Positions 1 to 9,569 of a DNA stretch of 64,000 nucleotides are shown one piece after another. The translations under genes were made by a program, and so were the position numbers. Positions within the stretch are counted from its first letter, which is position 1. Each line of letters begins with the position of its first letter. The DNA lies in the NCBI GenBank assembly GCA_034430215.1, contig DAOUFE010000036.1:124001-188000 (forward strand). The letters are read 5' to 3'. The DNA is from UBA4782 sp034430215. Lineage in GTDB: Bacteria; Chloroflexota; Anaerolineae; Anaerolineales; Anaerolineaceae. A model generated the notes under the pieces. The model was not told the DNA's origin, made no database searches, and worked only from the letters and a program-made list of their open reading frames with translations.

Positions 1-69
1 TGGATGAATAATAATTTCAGATATTAAAAATATATTGTATATCGAAAATTATATTCCCATGGTATGGGT

Positions 70-1635
70 CTATAGTTTCTTTGAAAAATCCATGTTCCTG
101 ATCAAGAGCACTGGAATAACAGCCAACAAACACACAATCCCTGCGATTAAAAAGATTTCTGATATCACCTGTACTGCTGAACGGATGGCAACCTCATAAA
201 TCAGCTGCAGGTCTGTTGATCCCTGCAACCACAATTCACTTAAGTATTCAGCCCGATGCAATCCATAGGTAGTCATCCCAGATACGCCTACCGTCATACC
301 AATCAGTCGAAAAATGATCACCAGCGCTGAAGAAATACCCCGATATTCTTCTGGTGCAGCATTCACCACTGCGGTGGTAATAGGTGCCATTGTTAAGCCC
401 AACCCGATCCCTGCAAGCATTAATTGTGGCACCATCATTCCATACGGAGTATCCGCTTTCCAACTGGTCAAAATCGCAAAACCAACTACCCCAACCAGAA
501 CACCCAGAATTGCAGGCAGACGATATCCTTTCTTTTCCGTCAGCCAGCCCCCTGGGATGGTGGCAAAAGCCATAGGAATCGTCAGAGCACAAAGCATCCA
601 ACCGCTATCCCAGGATGCTTCTTCGATGGTATTTGCCGTGACGGTATTAATGAATAAAGGAACATTGGCAATTGCAATGAATAGACTGACGCCGATCAAG
701 AAATTCGCCAGACTTGCTGCTGTGAAATTTTGATTTTTAAATAGTTGCAGTGGAATGAGAGGATACCTGGCTTTTGCCTGTCTCCAAATGAATAAACCCA
801 GAAAAATAATGGATATGATCAGGAAGGGTACTGCATAGGGTGGTAAACCAGAAGATTCAGTTGCAACAGTGGATGTAAATGAACCCTCACTTGACCCCAA
901 CCCAATGTTAAGAAAGCTTAGAGCCAATGTAATCAGCAGAGTACCCAGCCAATCCATCCGAATTTTTTCAGACTGGCTGATCACACCTCGTAATGCCCAG
1001 GCGATCAATATAAAAGCGATGATGCAAAATGGGATATTGAGCCAGAAAATCAGTTTCCAGGTGAAGTAGCGGGTAATGATGCCGCCATAAAGATGTCCAA
1101 TCACCCACCCACCCGTATCAAATGCTGCTATGATACTTAACGGGCGGGCTCGTTTTTCTGGAGGGTATAGGTCACCCACCAATGCCATCCCTACTGGTAC
1201 CATAGCTCCCCCACCAAATGCCTGTATCATGCGGCCACCAATAAGGATATATAAAGTGATCATGGATGCGTCTGGTCTTCCGGAAAAGAACTGGTAGTAA
1301 AATCTTAATGCCAGAGATGTTGGCCAGGTTTCTGCTACAGCCACAAGGTATGATCCTAAGGCAAAAACAGCGAGAGCAATGAGATAAGCTTTTCTTCTCC
1401 CCAGAATATCTGAAAGTTTTCCCATGAAAGTCATGGCAATGGTGTAAGCCAGAAGATAGCCACTTACCATCCATGATGCGTCATCCATTCCGGTTTGAAA
1501 TGGTAATTCGAGATCATAAATAACATGGGGAAGTACTGCAGAAACTACGGTTAGATCAAGCGCACCAATGAAAATCGGCAAGCTTATCAACGCAACTATC
1601 CAGGCTGGTGAAAATTTCCGTGGCAATTTAGTCAT
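70..1635 (-). CDS. MFS multidrug-type exporter (DHA2/EmrB-like)
   Basis: This 521-aa integral membrane protein belongs to the major facilitator superfamily, DHA2 (14-helix) drug:proton antiporter type. Hydrophobic segments run the whole length. The loop motif GKLSDILGRRKAY at about residues 73-85 is the classic MFS motif A between helices 2 and 3, and an Asp (GALDLTVVSAVLP) sits in the first helix, as in EmrB/QacA proteins. The length fits the 14-helix branch (usually 450-550 aa). It probably exports amphipathic or toxic compounds using the proton gradient; the substrate cannot be read from sequence. No adaptor (EmrA) gene or regulator lies beside it, and the next gene is a lipoprotein on the same strand about 90 bp away. 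The start is an ATG followed by a basic segment leading into helix 1. Confidence 0.9.
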   Translation of the reverse strand: MTKLPRKFSPAWIVALISLPIFIGALDLTVVSAVLPHVIYDLELPFQTGMDDASWMVSGYLLAYTIAMTFMGKLSDILGRRKAYLIALAVFALGSYLVAVAETWPTSLALRFYYQFFSGRPDASMITLYILIGGRMIQAFGGGAMVPVGMALVGDLYPPEKRARPLSIIAAFDTGGWVIGHLYGGIITRYFTWKLIFWLNIPFCIIAFILIAWALRGVISQSEKIRMDWLGTLLITLALSFLNIGLGSSEGSFTSTVATESSGLPPYAVPFLIISIIFLGLFIWRQAKARYPLIPLQLFKNQNFTAASLANFLIGVSLFIAIANVPLFINTVTANTIEEASWDSGWMLCALTIPMAFATIPGGWLTEKKGYRLPAILGVLVGVVGFAILTSWKADTPYGMMVPQLMLAGIGLGLTMAPITTAVVNAAPEEYRGISSALVIIFRLIGMTVGVSGMTTYGLHRAEYLSELWLQGSTDLQLIYEVAIRSAVQVISEIFLIAGIVCLLAVIPVLLIRNMDFSKKL

Positions 1636-1727
1636 GAATGATGATGGATGGTTTTGGAATATTATGGTTCAAGTATATTCCATCCAGCCTCACGGTACAA
1701 TAGGAAGAATTTTTCTTTATTTAGCCG

Positions 1728-2879
1728 TTATTCCAAGCTAATATATCTTACATTCACTCCTTCATATTCAAGAATGGGTTCAAATATCACTACAATGTTC
1801 GTTTCACCAATGGCAATTGGCAACACCACATATCCCCTTTCCTCCCCTCCAGGATAAAGGCTGGTTTCTAAAAGATATCCAGGAACATAAACATACAGAA
1901 TGTCATAGACCACATTTCTACTACCGGATGACTTGAAAGACATTCCATCTACTCGTATCGCCACATCTTCAATGCCTAGATTCTTCACACTCACATCGAC
2001 TAGTAGATATTCCATTCCTTCTTCAGGTTCTTGCGCATAATCTGTCCATTGTTTAATTTGATTCCAGGCATCTTCTCCCCGCAGGTAGCTATGAATCTGG
2101 ATCTGCCAGTCTTCTGTAATGACAGTATCACCAATTTTGGCTGGTTTATCTCGCGATAACCCCAGATCATTGGGTTTTATGATCGAAAGATCAGGCATTT
2201 TGATCCTGGCACCGGGATCCAATTCAGCATACCGAATCTGAGGGTTCTCATAAAGCATGACCTCATTGAATACCAATTCTAAATTGGTATCATCTGTATG
2301 GATCAGGTAAATGATCCATCCTTCTGTTTCACCACCACTGAATAATTCAGCATTCAATGCAGGTTCAATAAATGCAACAAAAATACACCCATAGAGGATC
2401 CCCAAATCTCCAGTCACAGAAAAGTCACAGGCGCTGATCTGATGCGATTCGGAATCAGCATAAGTGTTTAGTGCCTTTAGCCGGATGGCAATGTATTCTT
2501 TCCCTTCTTGTGGAGGCATACTATAACTGCTGGTGGCTTTTATTTTGCTCCAGGCAACATCTCCCCGTAAAACCTCTAAAACTTCCACAGTCCAGTTTTC
2601 GGTAATGATCAGTTCCGAAACTGGTAATGGGTTGCTCCTGCTGAAACCAGGTTGTTCAGGAGTTTTTGTTGGTGGTATTTTTGTGGGCTTTACCTCGATG
2701 GGAGGGGGTACTTCGGTTTCTTCTTCAGCGGTTTCAGTGATTTCGATTTCTTCTTGTGTCGCTTCTGTTCTTTCGGTTTCTTCAGTTGTTTTCGCGCCGA
2801 GTTTTGGAATACTACATGAAAAAGAGATCATTGCCAGTAAAATGATCAGACAACAGATTTGAAACATGCGAGTCTTCAT
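1728..2879 (-). CDS. Two-domain lipoprotein, DUF4352-like repeats
   Basis: This 383-aa predicted lipoprotein has a hydrophobic N-terminus ending in a lipobox (ISFSC, Cys about residue 22). A Glu/Thr-rich low-complexity linker follows (about residues 30-75). The rest is two homologous domains of about 140 aa each. Both begin with an acidic 'ITE(N/D)W' strand and a 'LRG(D/E)AW' segment, continue through 'EG(K/M)EY(I/L)' and end with a 'GGE..G(W/Y)' turn. This resembles the immunoglobulin-like DUF4352 type found in exported lipoproteins (inference). It should be anchored on the outside of the cytoplasmic membrane. No catalytic motif is visible, so a binding or structural role is more likely. A TCCTCC at the 5' edge reads as a GGAGGA ribosome site on the coding strand. 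The internal duplication is the main oddity. Confidence 0.75.
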   Translation of the reverse strand: MKTRMFQICCLIILLAMISFSCSIPKLGAKTTEETERTEATQEEIEITETAEEETEVPPPIEVKPTKIPPTKTPEQPGFSRSNPLPVSELIITENWTVEVLEVLRGDVAWSKIKATSSYSMPPQEGKEYIAIRLKALNTYADSESHQISACDFSVTGDLGILYGCIFVAFIEPALNAELFSGGETEGWIIYLIHTDDTNLELVFNEVMLYENPQIRYAELDPGARIKMPDLSIIKPNDLGLSRDKPAKIGDTVITEDWQIQIHSYLRGEDAWNQIKQWTDYAQEPEEGMEYLLVDVSVKNLGIEDVAIRVDGMSFKSSGSRNVVYDILYVYVPGYLLETSLYPGGEERGYVVLPIAIGETNIVVIFEPILEYEGVNVRYISLE

Positions 2880-3070
2880 CTCATCCTCCTGTATTTACAG
2901 GTAGAAACAGCGATTAAAAGCAGGCTCGTTGCTCAATGATATATGGACGGATCTATGAAAGGGAAATATTGTTCAGGATGTTACCTATTTCTCATTATAG
3001 GAAGCATCATAAAAAATTCAAGGTTAATTGTTTATTGGGTTTATCCCCATGAGTAAAAAAGCAATCAGGT

Positions 3071-5110
3071 TTATCGAATAAAATCGCTTCTCCATAACGA
3101 GATATTCCCCGTTTCAGTAATCACCAGCATCTTGTGATTCTTCGGGAGAAGCAATATTTCTTTAACCTTTGACTCCGGTCCTGCTATATCTTCCAACGAC
3201 TGCAATGTCATGACGTCCCATATGCTCATGGATGGTTTCACAGTCCGTATGCAGAGCAGTTTCCAATCAGAAGTCCAAAAGAATTGCCCGTAATCAGCTT
3301 TCAAGTTGAAATCTATCAACTTTGATGCTGTTGCAATATCCCATACCTCTGCCATAGACTGATCATTGGCAATGACAACCTGCGTTAAATCAGGACTGAA
3401 AAGGATCTGATCCGGGGATAGCACGCTGCTTGTCCATTCTGCCACAATTGCACCAGTAGTGGTATCCCAAACCCTCAGAAATCCATTAGTCGAAATTGCG
3501 GCTGCCCGTGAAGAGTCCAAAGACATTGCAGAAACTATCCAACCTTCACCTTCTGGAGGAAAAGATAAAGCCAGATTAATGGTTGCTGTTCCGTTTTGTA
3601 GCGAAAGGAGACGGATCTCTGTGGCTGTCTTATTCTGCCCCCATACCAGTAGAATATTGCTATTGCCCAAAAAACCATGGTCATAGCCACTTTGACTAAA
3701 GCGTTCAGCTCCACTAGGAATATCGAACATGACCAATCGGGGTAATTCGATACATTCATTTTCAAAACTATTACAGTAACCAACCAGCAGCCCAGAATTA
3801 TCAGGCGAAAAAGTTAATTGCTTGATCAGAACAGTTTGACCTGTAGAATTCAGCGATAATGTGGTCACTTCTTCCCAGGGTTTTGTTAATGTAGTCCAGA
3901 CAGTGATCTTGCCTTTTATTTCAGCATTGGCGAGATATTGACCATCCCCGCTGAAAGCCAATGCCTGGCTGGGTTGCGAACTGGGGAGGGTAAACTCAGC
4001 AAGTTTTTCAGATGCAGCATCAAGGATGACTATCTGTCCATCACTTCTCTGGAAAGCAGCCATCCCTTTTCCGGTTGCTACGGTTGCAATACTTGGTAAA
4101 TCGAGAAGCTCTTCCGGTGGCACATCATTTTGGTATATTCCTGCAAAGAACGGATTGATGGTTGGTGCAGGAGTAAATGTAAGACTGGGTAAAGGTTGAG
4201 GTGTATAAGTTGCAGGGTACACTACCACACCTGAAACCTGAGCTTCTTCTGTCGCTACTGGGATCACTTCACTTGCGACAGTTTTTCCGCCATTGAACAA
4301 CGTAAGTATCTGATCAGGGTCTTTTCCAGATAATACCCACCAATCGAAGAAGGTGAATGCAAAGAGCACCAGGATCAATAATGTGATCAGGGTCATACTT
4401 ATAAAAAATGGAACTCGCCTTTTCGCAGATTTTTCTTTGCCGGATTCGGGTAACCCCGTTTCCTCCTTCGGCGTGGAATTAATTGAGGAAAGCTGAGAAA
4501 TTCTCTTAAGAATAGCTTCTCTTTTCTCTTCCAGGGAATCATTTACGGTTATTTCTTTTTCAACAAGTAAACCATCTCGTAAAGCTTCTGCACCAAACGT
4601 ATTCTTTTCTGATGGTATCGAATGTTTACCTATTGCTGGCTGTTCAGTATTTATTGACGGCTTTACTGGAATTGCAGGTTTTTCCTCGATTTTACCCTTT
4701 GATATTCTTGCACCTTCTTGAAATGCAGAATCGAGATCTAAACCGGACCCTGCTGGATTATTCCAACCTAAAGAGACCTCTTTTTCTGTTCCTACTGGTG
4801 GAACTGTTCCTGTTTCTGGTAATGCAGTCTCATGTGAGATGCCTGGTGACTGCTTTGGGTTTAACTGACCACTTAAAATGGATATTGCCTGCCGGACTTG
4901 CTCATAATCAGGATTATATTTTTGACATAGTTTAAGAGTGGCTATCCGGTCTTTATTATCAGAAATCGTCTCAACAAGCCATAACCATGACTGCACATCT
5001 CTCGGATCTTGCCGTATACATTCAAGAAACATCTGCCGGGCAGAATTAATATCCCCTTGCTTAAATGTATGAATGGCATTGTCTCTTAAATATTCATTCA
5101 TAAATGACAC
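3071..5110 (-). CDS. Membrane protein with N-terminal TPR and C-terminal WD40-like propeller
   Basis: This 679-aa protein has three parts. Residues 1-90 form a TPR-like helical region (FKQGDINSARQMFLECI, repeated with DPRD and QSWLWL). A Ser/Glu-rich linker follows. One membrane helix lies at about residues 235-260 (FFISMTLITLLILVLFAF). After it comes a Pro/Thr-rich stalk and a C-terminal beta-propeller from about residue 340, with repeated 'FS(G/P)D' and 'VWDxxT' blades (ITVWTTLT, LRVWDTTTG, AEVWDIAT, MSIWDVMT). The likely topology is TPR in the cytoplasm and propeller outside, which would suit a scaffold or sensor passing information across the membrane (inference). No enzymatic motif is visible. 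It is divergent from the STAND regulator at 5367, with about 256 bp between the two starts. Confidence 0.7.
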   Translation of the reverse strand: MSFMNEYLRDNAIHTFKQGDINSARQMFLECIRQDPRDVQSWLWLVETISDNKDRIATLKLCQKYNPDYEQVRQAISILSGQLNPKQSPGISHETALPETGTVPPVGTEKEVSLGWNNPAGSGLDLDSAFQEGARISKGKIEEKPAIPVKPSINTEQPAIGKHSIPSEKNTFGAEALRDGLLVEKEITVNDSLEEKREAILKRISQLSSINSTPKEETGLPESGKEKSAKRRVPFFISMTLITLLILVLFAFTFFDWWVLSGKDPDQILTLFNGGKTVASEVIPVATEEAQVSGVVVYPATYTPQPLPSLTFTPAPTINPFFAGIYQNDVPPEELLDLPSIATVATGKGMAAFQRSDGQIVILDAASEKLAEFTLPSSQPSQALAFSGDGQYLANAEIKGKITVWTTLTKPWEEVTTLSLNSTGQTVLIKQLTFSPDNSGLLVGYCNSFENECIELPRLVMFDIPSGAERFSQSGYDHGFLGNSNILLVWGQNKTATEIRLLSLQNGTATINLALSFPPEGEGWIVSAMSLDSSRAAAISTNGFLRVWDTTTGAIVAEWTSSVLSPDQILFSPDLTQVVIANDQSMAEVWDIATASKLIDFNLKADYGQFFWTSDWKLLCIRTVKPSMSIWDVMTLQSLEDIAGPESKVKEILLLPKNHKMLVITETGNISLWRSDFIR

Positions 5111-5366
5111 ATTCCCAATATAAAAACTCAGAAAACATTATATCAAGAATGAAATAAAAAATACCTGATGGCATTAAAAAGTTTATACTATAATAATTGT
5201 ACTTGAAACCCCTACATTTCGTATTTGTGGGGAAAATATTGCTTTTATTGGAATTGATGGAAAAAATCTTTATTGTTACTATGCTTTAATATTTGCTTTA
5301 TAACATTCAACCACTACACTACGATAGGAAATACACCTTCATTCGCGCATCTTAGCTCTTGACATT
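5111..5366. other. Divergent intergenic region before the STAND regulator
   Basis: These 256 bp separate the starts of the TPR/propeller gene (minus strand) and the STAND regulator (plus strand). The stretch is AT-rich and contains several TATAAT-like hexamers, so it should hold the promoters of both genes. No strong palindrome or repeat stands out. Confidence 0.4.
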
Positions 5367-8300
5367 ATGGACCTGGATATCCCAATAACCCGCACGCGTA
5401 TTATCGTTCCCCGTGTACGTGGAGACTTCCTTTCACGTCCTCGGTTGTTGGAAATTTTGGATGGCTTGATAGATAAGAAGCTCATCCTGGTTTCTGCGCC
5501 TGCTGGCTATGGAAAAACTTCTTTATTGGTAGATTTTGTAAACCATCTGGAGATCCCTGCTTGTTGGTATGCCATTGATACACTTGACCAGGATCCTTAC
5601 CGTTTCATATCCTACATCATAGCTTCTTTGCACCAACGATTTCCTACTTTTGGACATTCATCCTTTGAGGCGCTAAAAAGCACCACTCAAGTAAAACCCG
5701 ATCTTGACTATCTTGTATCGGTTATTGTGAATGACGCTTATGACCATATCAATGAACACTTTGTCATTGTTCTGGACGATTATCATCTGGTCGATCAAAG
5801 TGAACAGGTAAACCACTTTATCAGTCGGTTCGTTCAAGATATGGACGAGAATTGTCATGTCATTTTTGCTTCGCGTACTTTGCTTTCTCTCCCTGATCTT
5901 CCTTTGATGGTTGCCCGTTCACAGGTAGGCGGTCTAAGCTTTGAAGAGCTGGCGTTCAATCTAAGTGAAATTAAGAATCTTTATAAACAGCTATTTCAAT
6001 CCGAATTGAATGACGATGAGGCGGTTCAGCTCATATCTCAAACAGAAGGCTGGATTACTGGTGTTCTGTTAACGGCAAAAAATCCCAGCCGTGAAGTAGA
6101 CTTGATCAGCCTTTCACGCCGGACTGCTGGAATTGGGCTTAATGAATATTTTCAACAGGTGCTTATTCAAAATCCTTTGCCAGTTCAAGAATTCCTCTTA
6201 CGGAGCTCTTTGCTGGAAGAGTTTGATGCGTCTCTTTGCCAGGAAGTCATCGGTATAGCGTTGGGTGTTCAAGATATCGATTGGGAAAGCCTGATCAGTT
6301 CAACCCTGCGCAATAACCTGTTTGTACTTCCCATTGGTGATGAAGGAAATTGGATCAGGTATCATCACCTGTTCAGAGATTTTCTGCAATCAACAATGAT
6401 CCGCGAAAGGCCACAAGAAGCTGAAAAAATCTGGCAGCAACTGGCTCAGCTCAATGAACGTAAGGGTGAATGGGAAGAAGCATATGCAATCTACCGGCGG
6501 TTGAATCGCACAAACGAGTTGGTGACGTTGATCGAGAGTGCAGGTCCTTCTCTAACGGTAGGCGGACGCCTTTCCACGCTGGCTGAATGGCTGGATGAAC
6601 TACCTATTGAACTTATCTCTCGTCACCCCGCTCTGGTTTCTTTACAAGGAAATATTGCTGTTATGCAAGGGGACATGAAACAAGGGATTTTGCTATTCAA
6701 CCAGGCTCTGGCTTCCATGAAATTGCCAGAAGATCGTGAAGCTATGGTACGCACACTTGCGCGGCGATCTGCTGCTTACCGCATGATGGCTGATCATACA
6801 TCTGCCATGGAGGATGGGAAAAAGATCATTTCGCTGGTTGAAGGTGATCTTTCTTTAAGAAACTTTCAAGCAGATGCAATGCGGTCTATTGGGGTTAGCC
6901 TTTACCAACAGGGGAAAGCATCTGAAGCATTACCCTGGTTGTTGGAATCAATTGAAATTTATAAGTCATTTAAAAATAAAAAGGATGAAGCAGTTGTCAA
7001 TCTTGAAGCAGGTGTAATCCACCAAACCCTTGGTAATTACCGAGAGGCTGAAAAGCTATATGAAGATGCTTTAACTTTCTGGCGAGAAACACATAATTCT
7101 GTGTGGCAGGCAAATTTGTTGAATAACCTGGGTGTTCTGCAGCATTTGATGGGAGATTATGAGGTTGCAGCCTCCACCCTGGATAAAGCTTTACAGCATG
7201 CACGAATAACAGGATATCAGCGGCTCGAAGCATTTGCGCTTGCTGGCATCGGAGATATCTATCGTGACCTGGATGCACCAGAAGAAGCAGGGGTTGTCTA
7301 TCAACAGGCATTGGATATCGCCAGGCGCATCGAAGATCAATACCTTTTCCTCTATTTGCAGATTGCACAGGCAGTAGTGTTATCACTAAACCAACATGCC
7401 AATACCGCCCTTTCCAACCTGGTTGAAATTGAGCAAACTGCCCAGGATCGGAATGCTCCGTTTGAAGCTGCATTATGTCAATATGAGCGGGGTGCAATCT
7501 TTATTACTCAAAAAAAATACCATCAGGCGATATTATTATTGAACGAATGCATAAAAGTTTTCGAAGATGGCGGTCATAAAGTACAGATAGATTGCACTCG
7601 CTTTCTACTGATGGTAGCGCAGGTCTACCTCGGGGATTATAACCAGGCTGAGAAAATACTAACAGAAATCATGCGGAGCACCAATCTTTCACCGCTGATC
7701 TGGTTATCCAGCCGATTCTCAGATGCGCTTGAAATTTTCAAGAAGAACACAACCCAAAAAAGTTCTGTAGATAGATTGTTAGAGCTAGTCCTAGATTTTA
7801 AAGAACGCTTGCCTTCTTTACGCCGTAGACTCCGGCAAAAAAGCACATCGGTACCATTTGCACCCGCGAAATATAACATCCGCGCTTTGGGGAGAATGCA
7901 GGTAAAGGTCAATGGAAAAGTGATCGGGAATTCAGCCTGGCAAACCCAAAATGCCCGTGATCTTTTCTTCCTGCTGTTAACTCATCCAGAAGGTTTAACA
8001 AAAGAGACAATTGGACTGATTTTTTGGCCGGATGCATCTTCAGAAGACGTACGGTTCAGGTTTAAAAATACAGTTTATCGCGTTCGTAAAGCCGCCGGGA
8101 AAGAAACCATCACCCTGCATGATGATTATTATCAATTCAACTACAATCTTGATTATGATTATGATGTCGAAGATTTCTTGAAAGAGATCGAAGATGCACA
8201 AAATAGTAGCACTCCTGAAGTTAAGATCGAACATTTGAGAAATGCCATTCAGCAATATAAAGGCGCTTATTTACCCGAACTGGAAGAAACCTGGGTGATC

Positions 8301-8591
8301 CCTGAACGAGAACATTTACAACAGTTGTATAATGATGCTGCAATTCAGCTTGCAGAGCTTTATACACAGCAAGGACAATATCAATCTGCGTTGGATGAAT
8401 GCACCCGGATTCTGGCAGAGGATGGAAGTCTGGAAGCAGCACATCGGATAGCAATGCGAGTGCATGCCGCAATGGGTAACAGCGCACTGGTAGCTCGTCA
8501 ATACGAAAAATGTGTGCAATTCCTGGCAAATGAAATTGGAGTTCCGCCATCATCTCAAACACAAGCTCTTTATCAAACGTTGATAAAATAG
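5367..8591 (+). CDS. MalT/SARP-like STAND transcriptional regulator
   Basis: This 1074-aa cytoplasmic regulator combines a STAND ATPase with TPR repeats and a DNA-binding end. The P-loop APAGYGKTSL is at about residues 44-53 and Walker B VIVLDDYH at about 133-140, both typical of MalT-type NTPases. A winged-helix effector linker (WIRYHHLFRDFLQS) lies near residue 330. Residues 400-800 are helical repeats with TPR spacing (ALxxARxxGxxxxE...). From about residue 836 an OmpR-type winged helix (ALGRMQVKVNG) is followed by a bacterial transcriptional activation domain (BTAD, about 935-1074), as in SARP/DnrI regulators. Proteins of this class bind an inducer through the repeats and switch on nearby genes when ATP-bound. 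The next genes downstream (8787-10567), in the same direction, are the natural candidate targets, but that is inference. Confidence 0.9.
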   Translation: MDLDIPITRTRIIVPRVRGDFLSRPRLLEILDGLIDKKLILVSAPAGYGKTSLLVDFVNHLEIPACWYAIDTLDQDPYRFISYIIASLHQRFPTFGHSSFEALKSTTQVKPDLDYLVSVIVNDAYDHINEHFVIVLDDYHLVDQSEQVNHFISRFVQDMDENCHVIFASRTLLSLPDLPLMVARSQVGGLSFEELAFNLSEIKNLYKQLFQSELNDDEAVQLISQTEGWITGVLLTAKNPSREVDLISLSRRTAGIGLNEYFQQVLIQNPLPVQEFLLRSSLLEEFDASLCQEVIGIALGVQDIDWESLISSTLRNNLFVLPIGDEGNWIRYHHLFRDFLQSTMIRERPQEAEKIWQQLAQLNERKGEWEEAYAIYRRLNRTNELVTLIESAGPSLTVGGRLSTLAEWLDELPIELISRHPALVSLQGNIAVMQGDMKQGILLFNQALASMKLPEDREAMVRTLARRSAAYRMMADHTSAMEDGKKIISLVEGDLSLRNFQADAMRSIGVSLYQQGKASEALPWLLESIEIYKSFKNKKDEAVVNLEAGVIHQTLGNYREAEKLYEDALTFWRETHNSVWQANLLNNLGVLQHLMGDYEVAASTLDKALQHARITGYQRLEAFALAGIGDIYRDLDAPEEAGVVYQQALDIARRIEDQYLFLYLQIAQAVVLSLNQHANTALSNLVEIEQTAQDRNAPFEAALCQYERGAIFITQKKYHQAILLLNECIKVFEDGGHKVQIDCTRFLLMVAQVYLGDYNQAEKILTEIMRSTNLSPLIWLSSRFSDALEIFKKNTTQKSSVDRLLELVLDFKERLPSLRRRLRQKSTSVPFAPAKYNIRALGRMQVKVNGKVIGNSAWQTQNARDLFFLLLTHPEGLTKETIGLIFWPDASSEDVRFRFKNTVYRVRKAAGKETITLHDDYYQFNYNLDYDYDVEDFLKEIEDAQNSSTPEVKIEHLRNAIQQYKGAYLPELEETWVIPEREHLQQLYNDAAIQLAELYTQQGQYQSALDECTRILAEDGSLEAAHRIAMRVHAAMGNSALVARQYEKCVQFLANEIGVPPSSQTQALYQTLIK

Positions 8592-8786
8592 CTGACGACC
8601 AGTTCAAAGCTACAACAAACTAATATTGCTTCACGTCTTAAAAAATTCCCTTTTTAGCAAGAAAACTATTATTTTTTGGATAAAGCAAAATTGGTTATTG
8701 GTATATTTGAGACCGTTTTAATGCCTGATCTGATACCAGTTTATAGATAATATGAATTACATTTCGAAATAAACCCGGAGGCAATC
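8592..8786 (+). promoter_or_regulatory. Promoter region and strong RBS of the small-peptide cluster
   Basis: The 195 bp after the STAND regulator contain no gene. They are AT-rich and end in a near-consensus ribosome site, CCCGGAGG, six bases before the ATG at 8787. The site is unusually strong for this window and decides the start of the 52-aa peptide gene. AT-rich hexamers around 8740-8755 (TAGATAATAT) could be a -10 box. No convincing terminator follows the regulator. Confidence 0.45.
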
Positions 8787-8945
8787 ATGAAAAAATTCTT
8801 CAGCAAATTATCACTGGATCAGATTCGTTTAGTTGTTCTTGTTCTTGTTGTTGCCTTATTTGTTATTGGTGCTAGCGCCCCACTGGCAATTGGTGGTATT
8901 GGTGGAAGTAGTGCCTGCTCGATTACAGTTTTACCACTCTGGTAA
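8787..8945 (+). CDS. 52-aa hydrophobic exported-peptide candidate
   Basis: This short reading frame starts at an ATG with a strong CCCGGAGG site six bases upstream. The product has a basic N-terminus (MKKFFSKLSLDQIR), one hydrophobic helix at about residues 15-29 (LVVLVLVVALFVIGA), possible signal-peptidase sites (ASA or PLA), a Gly-rich stretch GGIGG and a 12-residue tail SSACSITVLPLW with a single Cys. The GG just before the tail resembles a double-glycine leader site. The product could therefore be a secreted or membrane-held peptide, perhaps a signal or a small toxin-like peptide. No similarity to a named family was recognised. It is the first gene of a tight cluster with a DUF5317 protein, a leader-like protein and an HD-GYP protein. 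The DUF5317 gene is in the same phase, six sense codons after this stop. Confidence 0.65.
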   Translation: MKKFFSKLSLDQIRLVVLVLVVALFVIGASAPLAIGGIGGSSACSITVLPLW

Positions 8946-8963
8946 TCCGAACTTTACAATCCG

Positions 8964-9569
8964 GTGATTCTACTCACTGCAGTAATCATCGGGCTGTTAG
9001 CTGGATTCATTAGGGCAAAGATAGGCAAACGGAAGTTACAACCGGTTTGGTTGAAATTTGATTGGCTTATTATTCTTGCAATTGTTCCTCAAATTTTAGC
9101 CTTTTTTGTCCCGACCACTGGTTCCCAAATTTCGGATACCTGGGCACGCATAATCCTCGTAAGCAGCCTGATCATTCTTCTGATTTTCTGTTGGATTAAC
9201 CGTCAACAATTTGGCTTCTGGTTATTTGGACTGGGTTTACTCTTAAACCTTTTGGTTATTTGTCTCAATGGCGGCTTGATGCCGATCCGACCCGAATTGT
9301 TGATGAAATTCTTTCCAGATGCACCTGTTGGATCCTGGGAAATCGGACAGCGATTTGGAATCTCCAAAGATATCGTAATGACACTGGATCAAACCCGGTT
9401 GTGGTGGCTTTCAGATTATTTCTCCCTTCCAACCTGGTTCCCATATCGGGTAGCATTCAGTATAGGAGATGTAGTTCTCTCCATTGGGATTATTTTCTTC
9501 TTGTGGTCATTGGGAAAACCTTCAGCTCAGCCACAGCCTTATAAAAAATTGGAGGATCATTATGAGTAG
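8964..9569 (+). CDS. DUF5317 family membrane protein
   Basis: This 201-aa protein has about five hydrophobic helices and a conserved-looking 'NGGLMPIRPE' loop in the middle (about residues 97-106), which I recognise as the DUF5317 pattern. The function of the family is unknown. The start is a GTG (GTG ATT CTA CTC) without a clear ribosome site, so translation is probably coupled to the peptide gene that ends 18 bp upstream in the same phase. Its stop overlaps the next gene by eight bases (ATGAGTAG), another sign of coupling. It could export, process or sense the upstream peptide, but nothing in the sequence proves this. Confidence 0.8.
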   Translation: MILLTAVIIGLLAGFIRAKIGKRKLQPVWLKFDWLIILAIVPQILAFFVPTTGSQISDTWARIILVSSLIILLIFCWINRQQFGFWLFGLGLLLNLLVICLNGGLMPIRPELLMKFFPDAPVGSWEIGQRFGISKDIVMTLDQTRLWWLSDYFSLPTWFPYRVAFSIGDVVLSIGIIFFLWSLGKPSAQPQPYKKLEDHYE

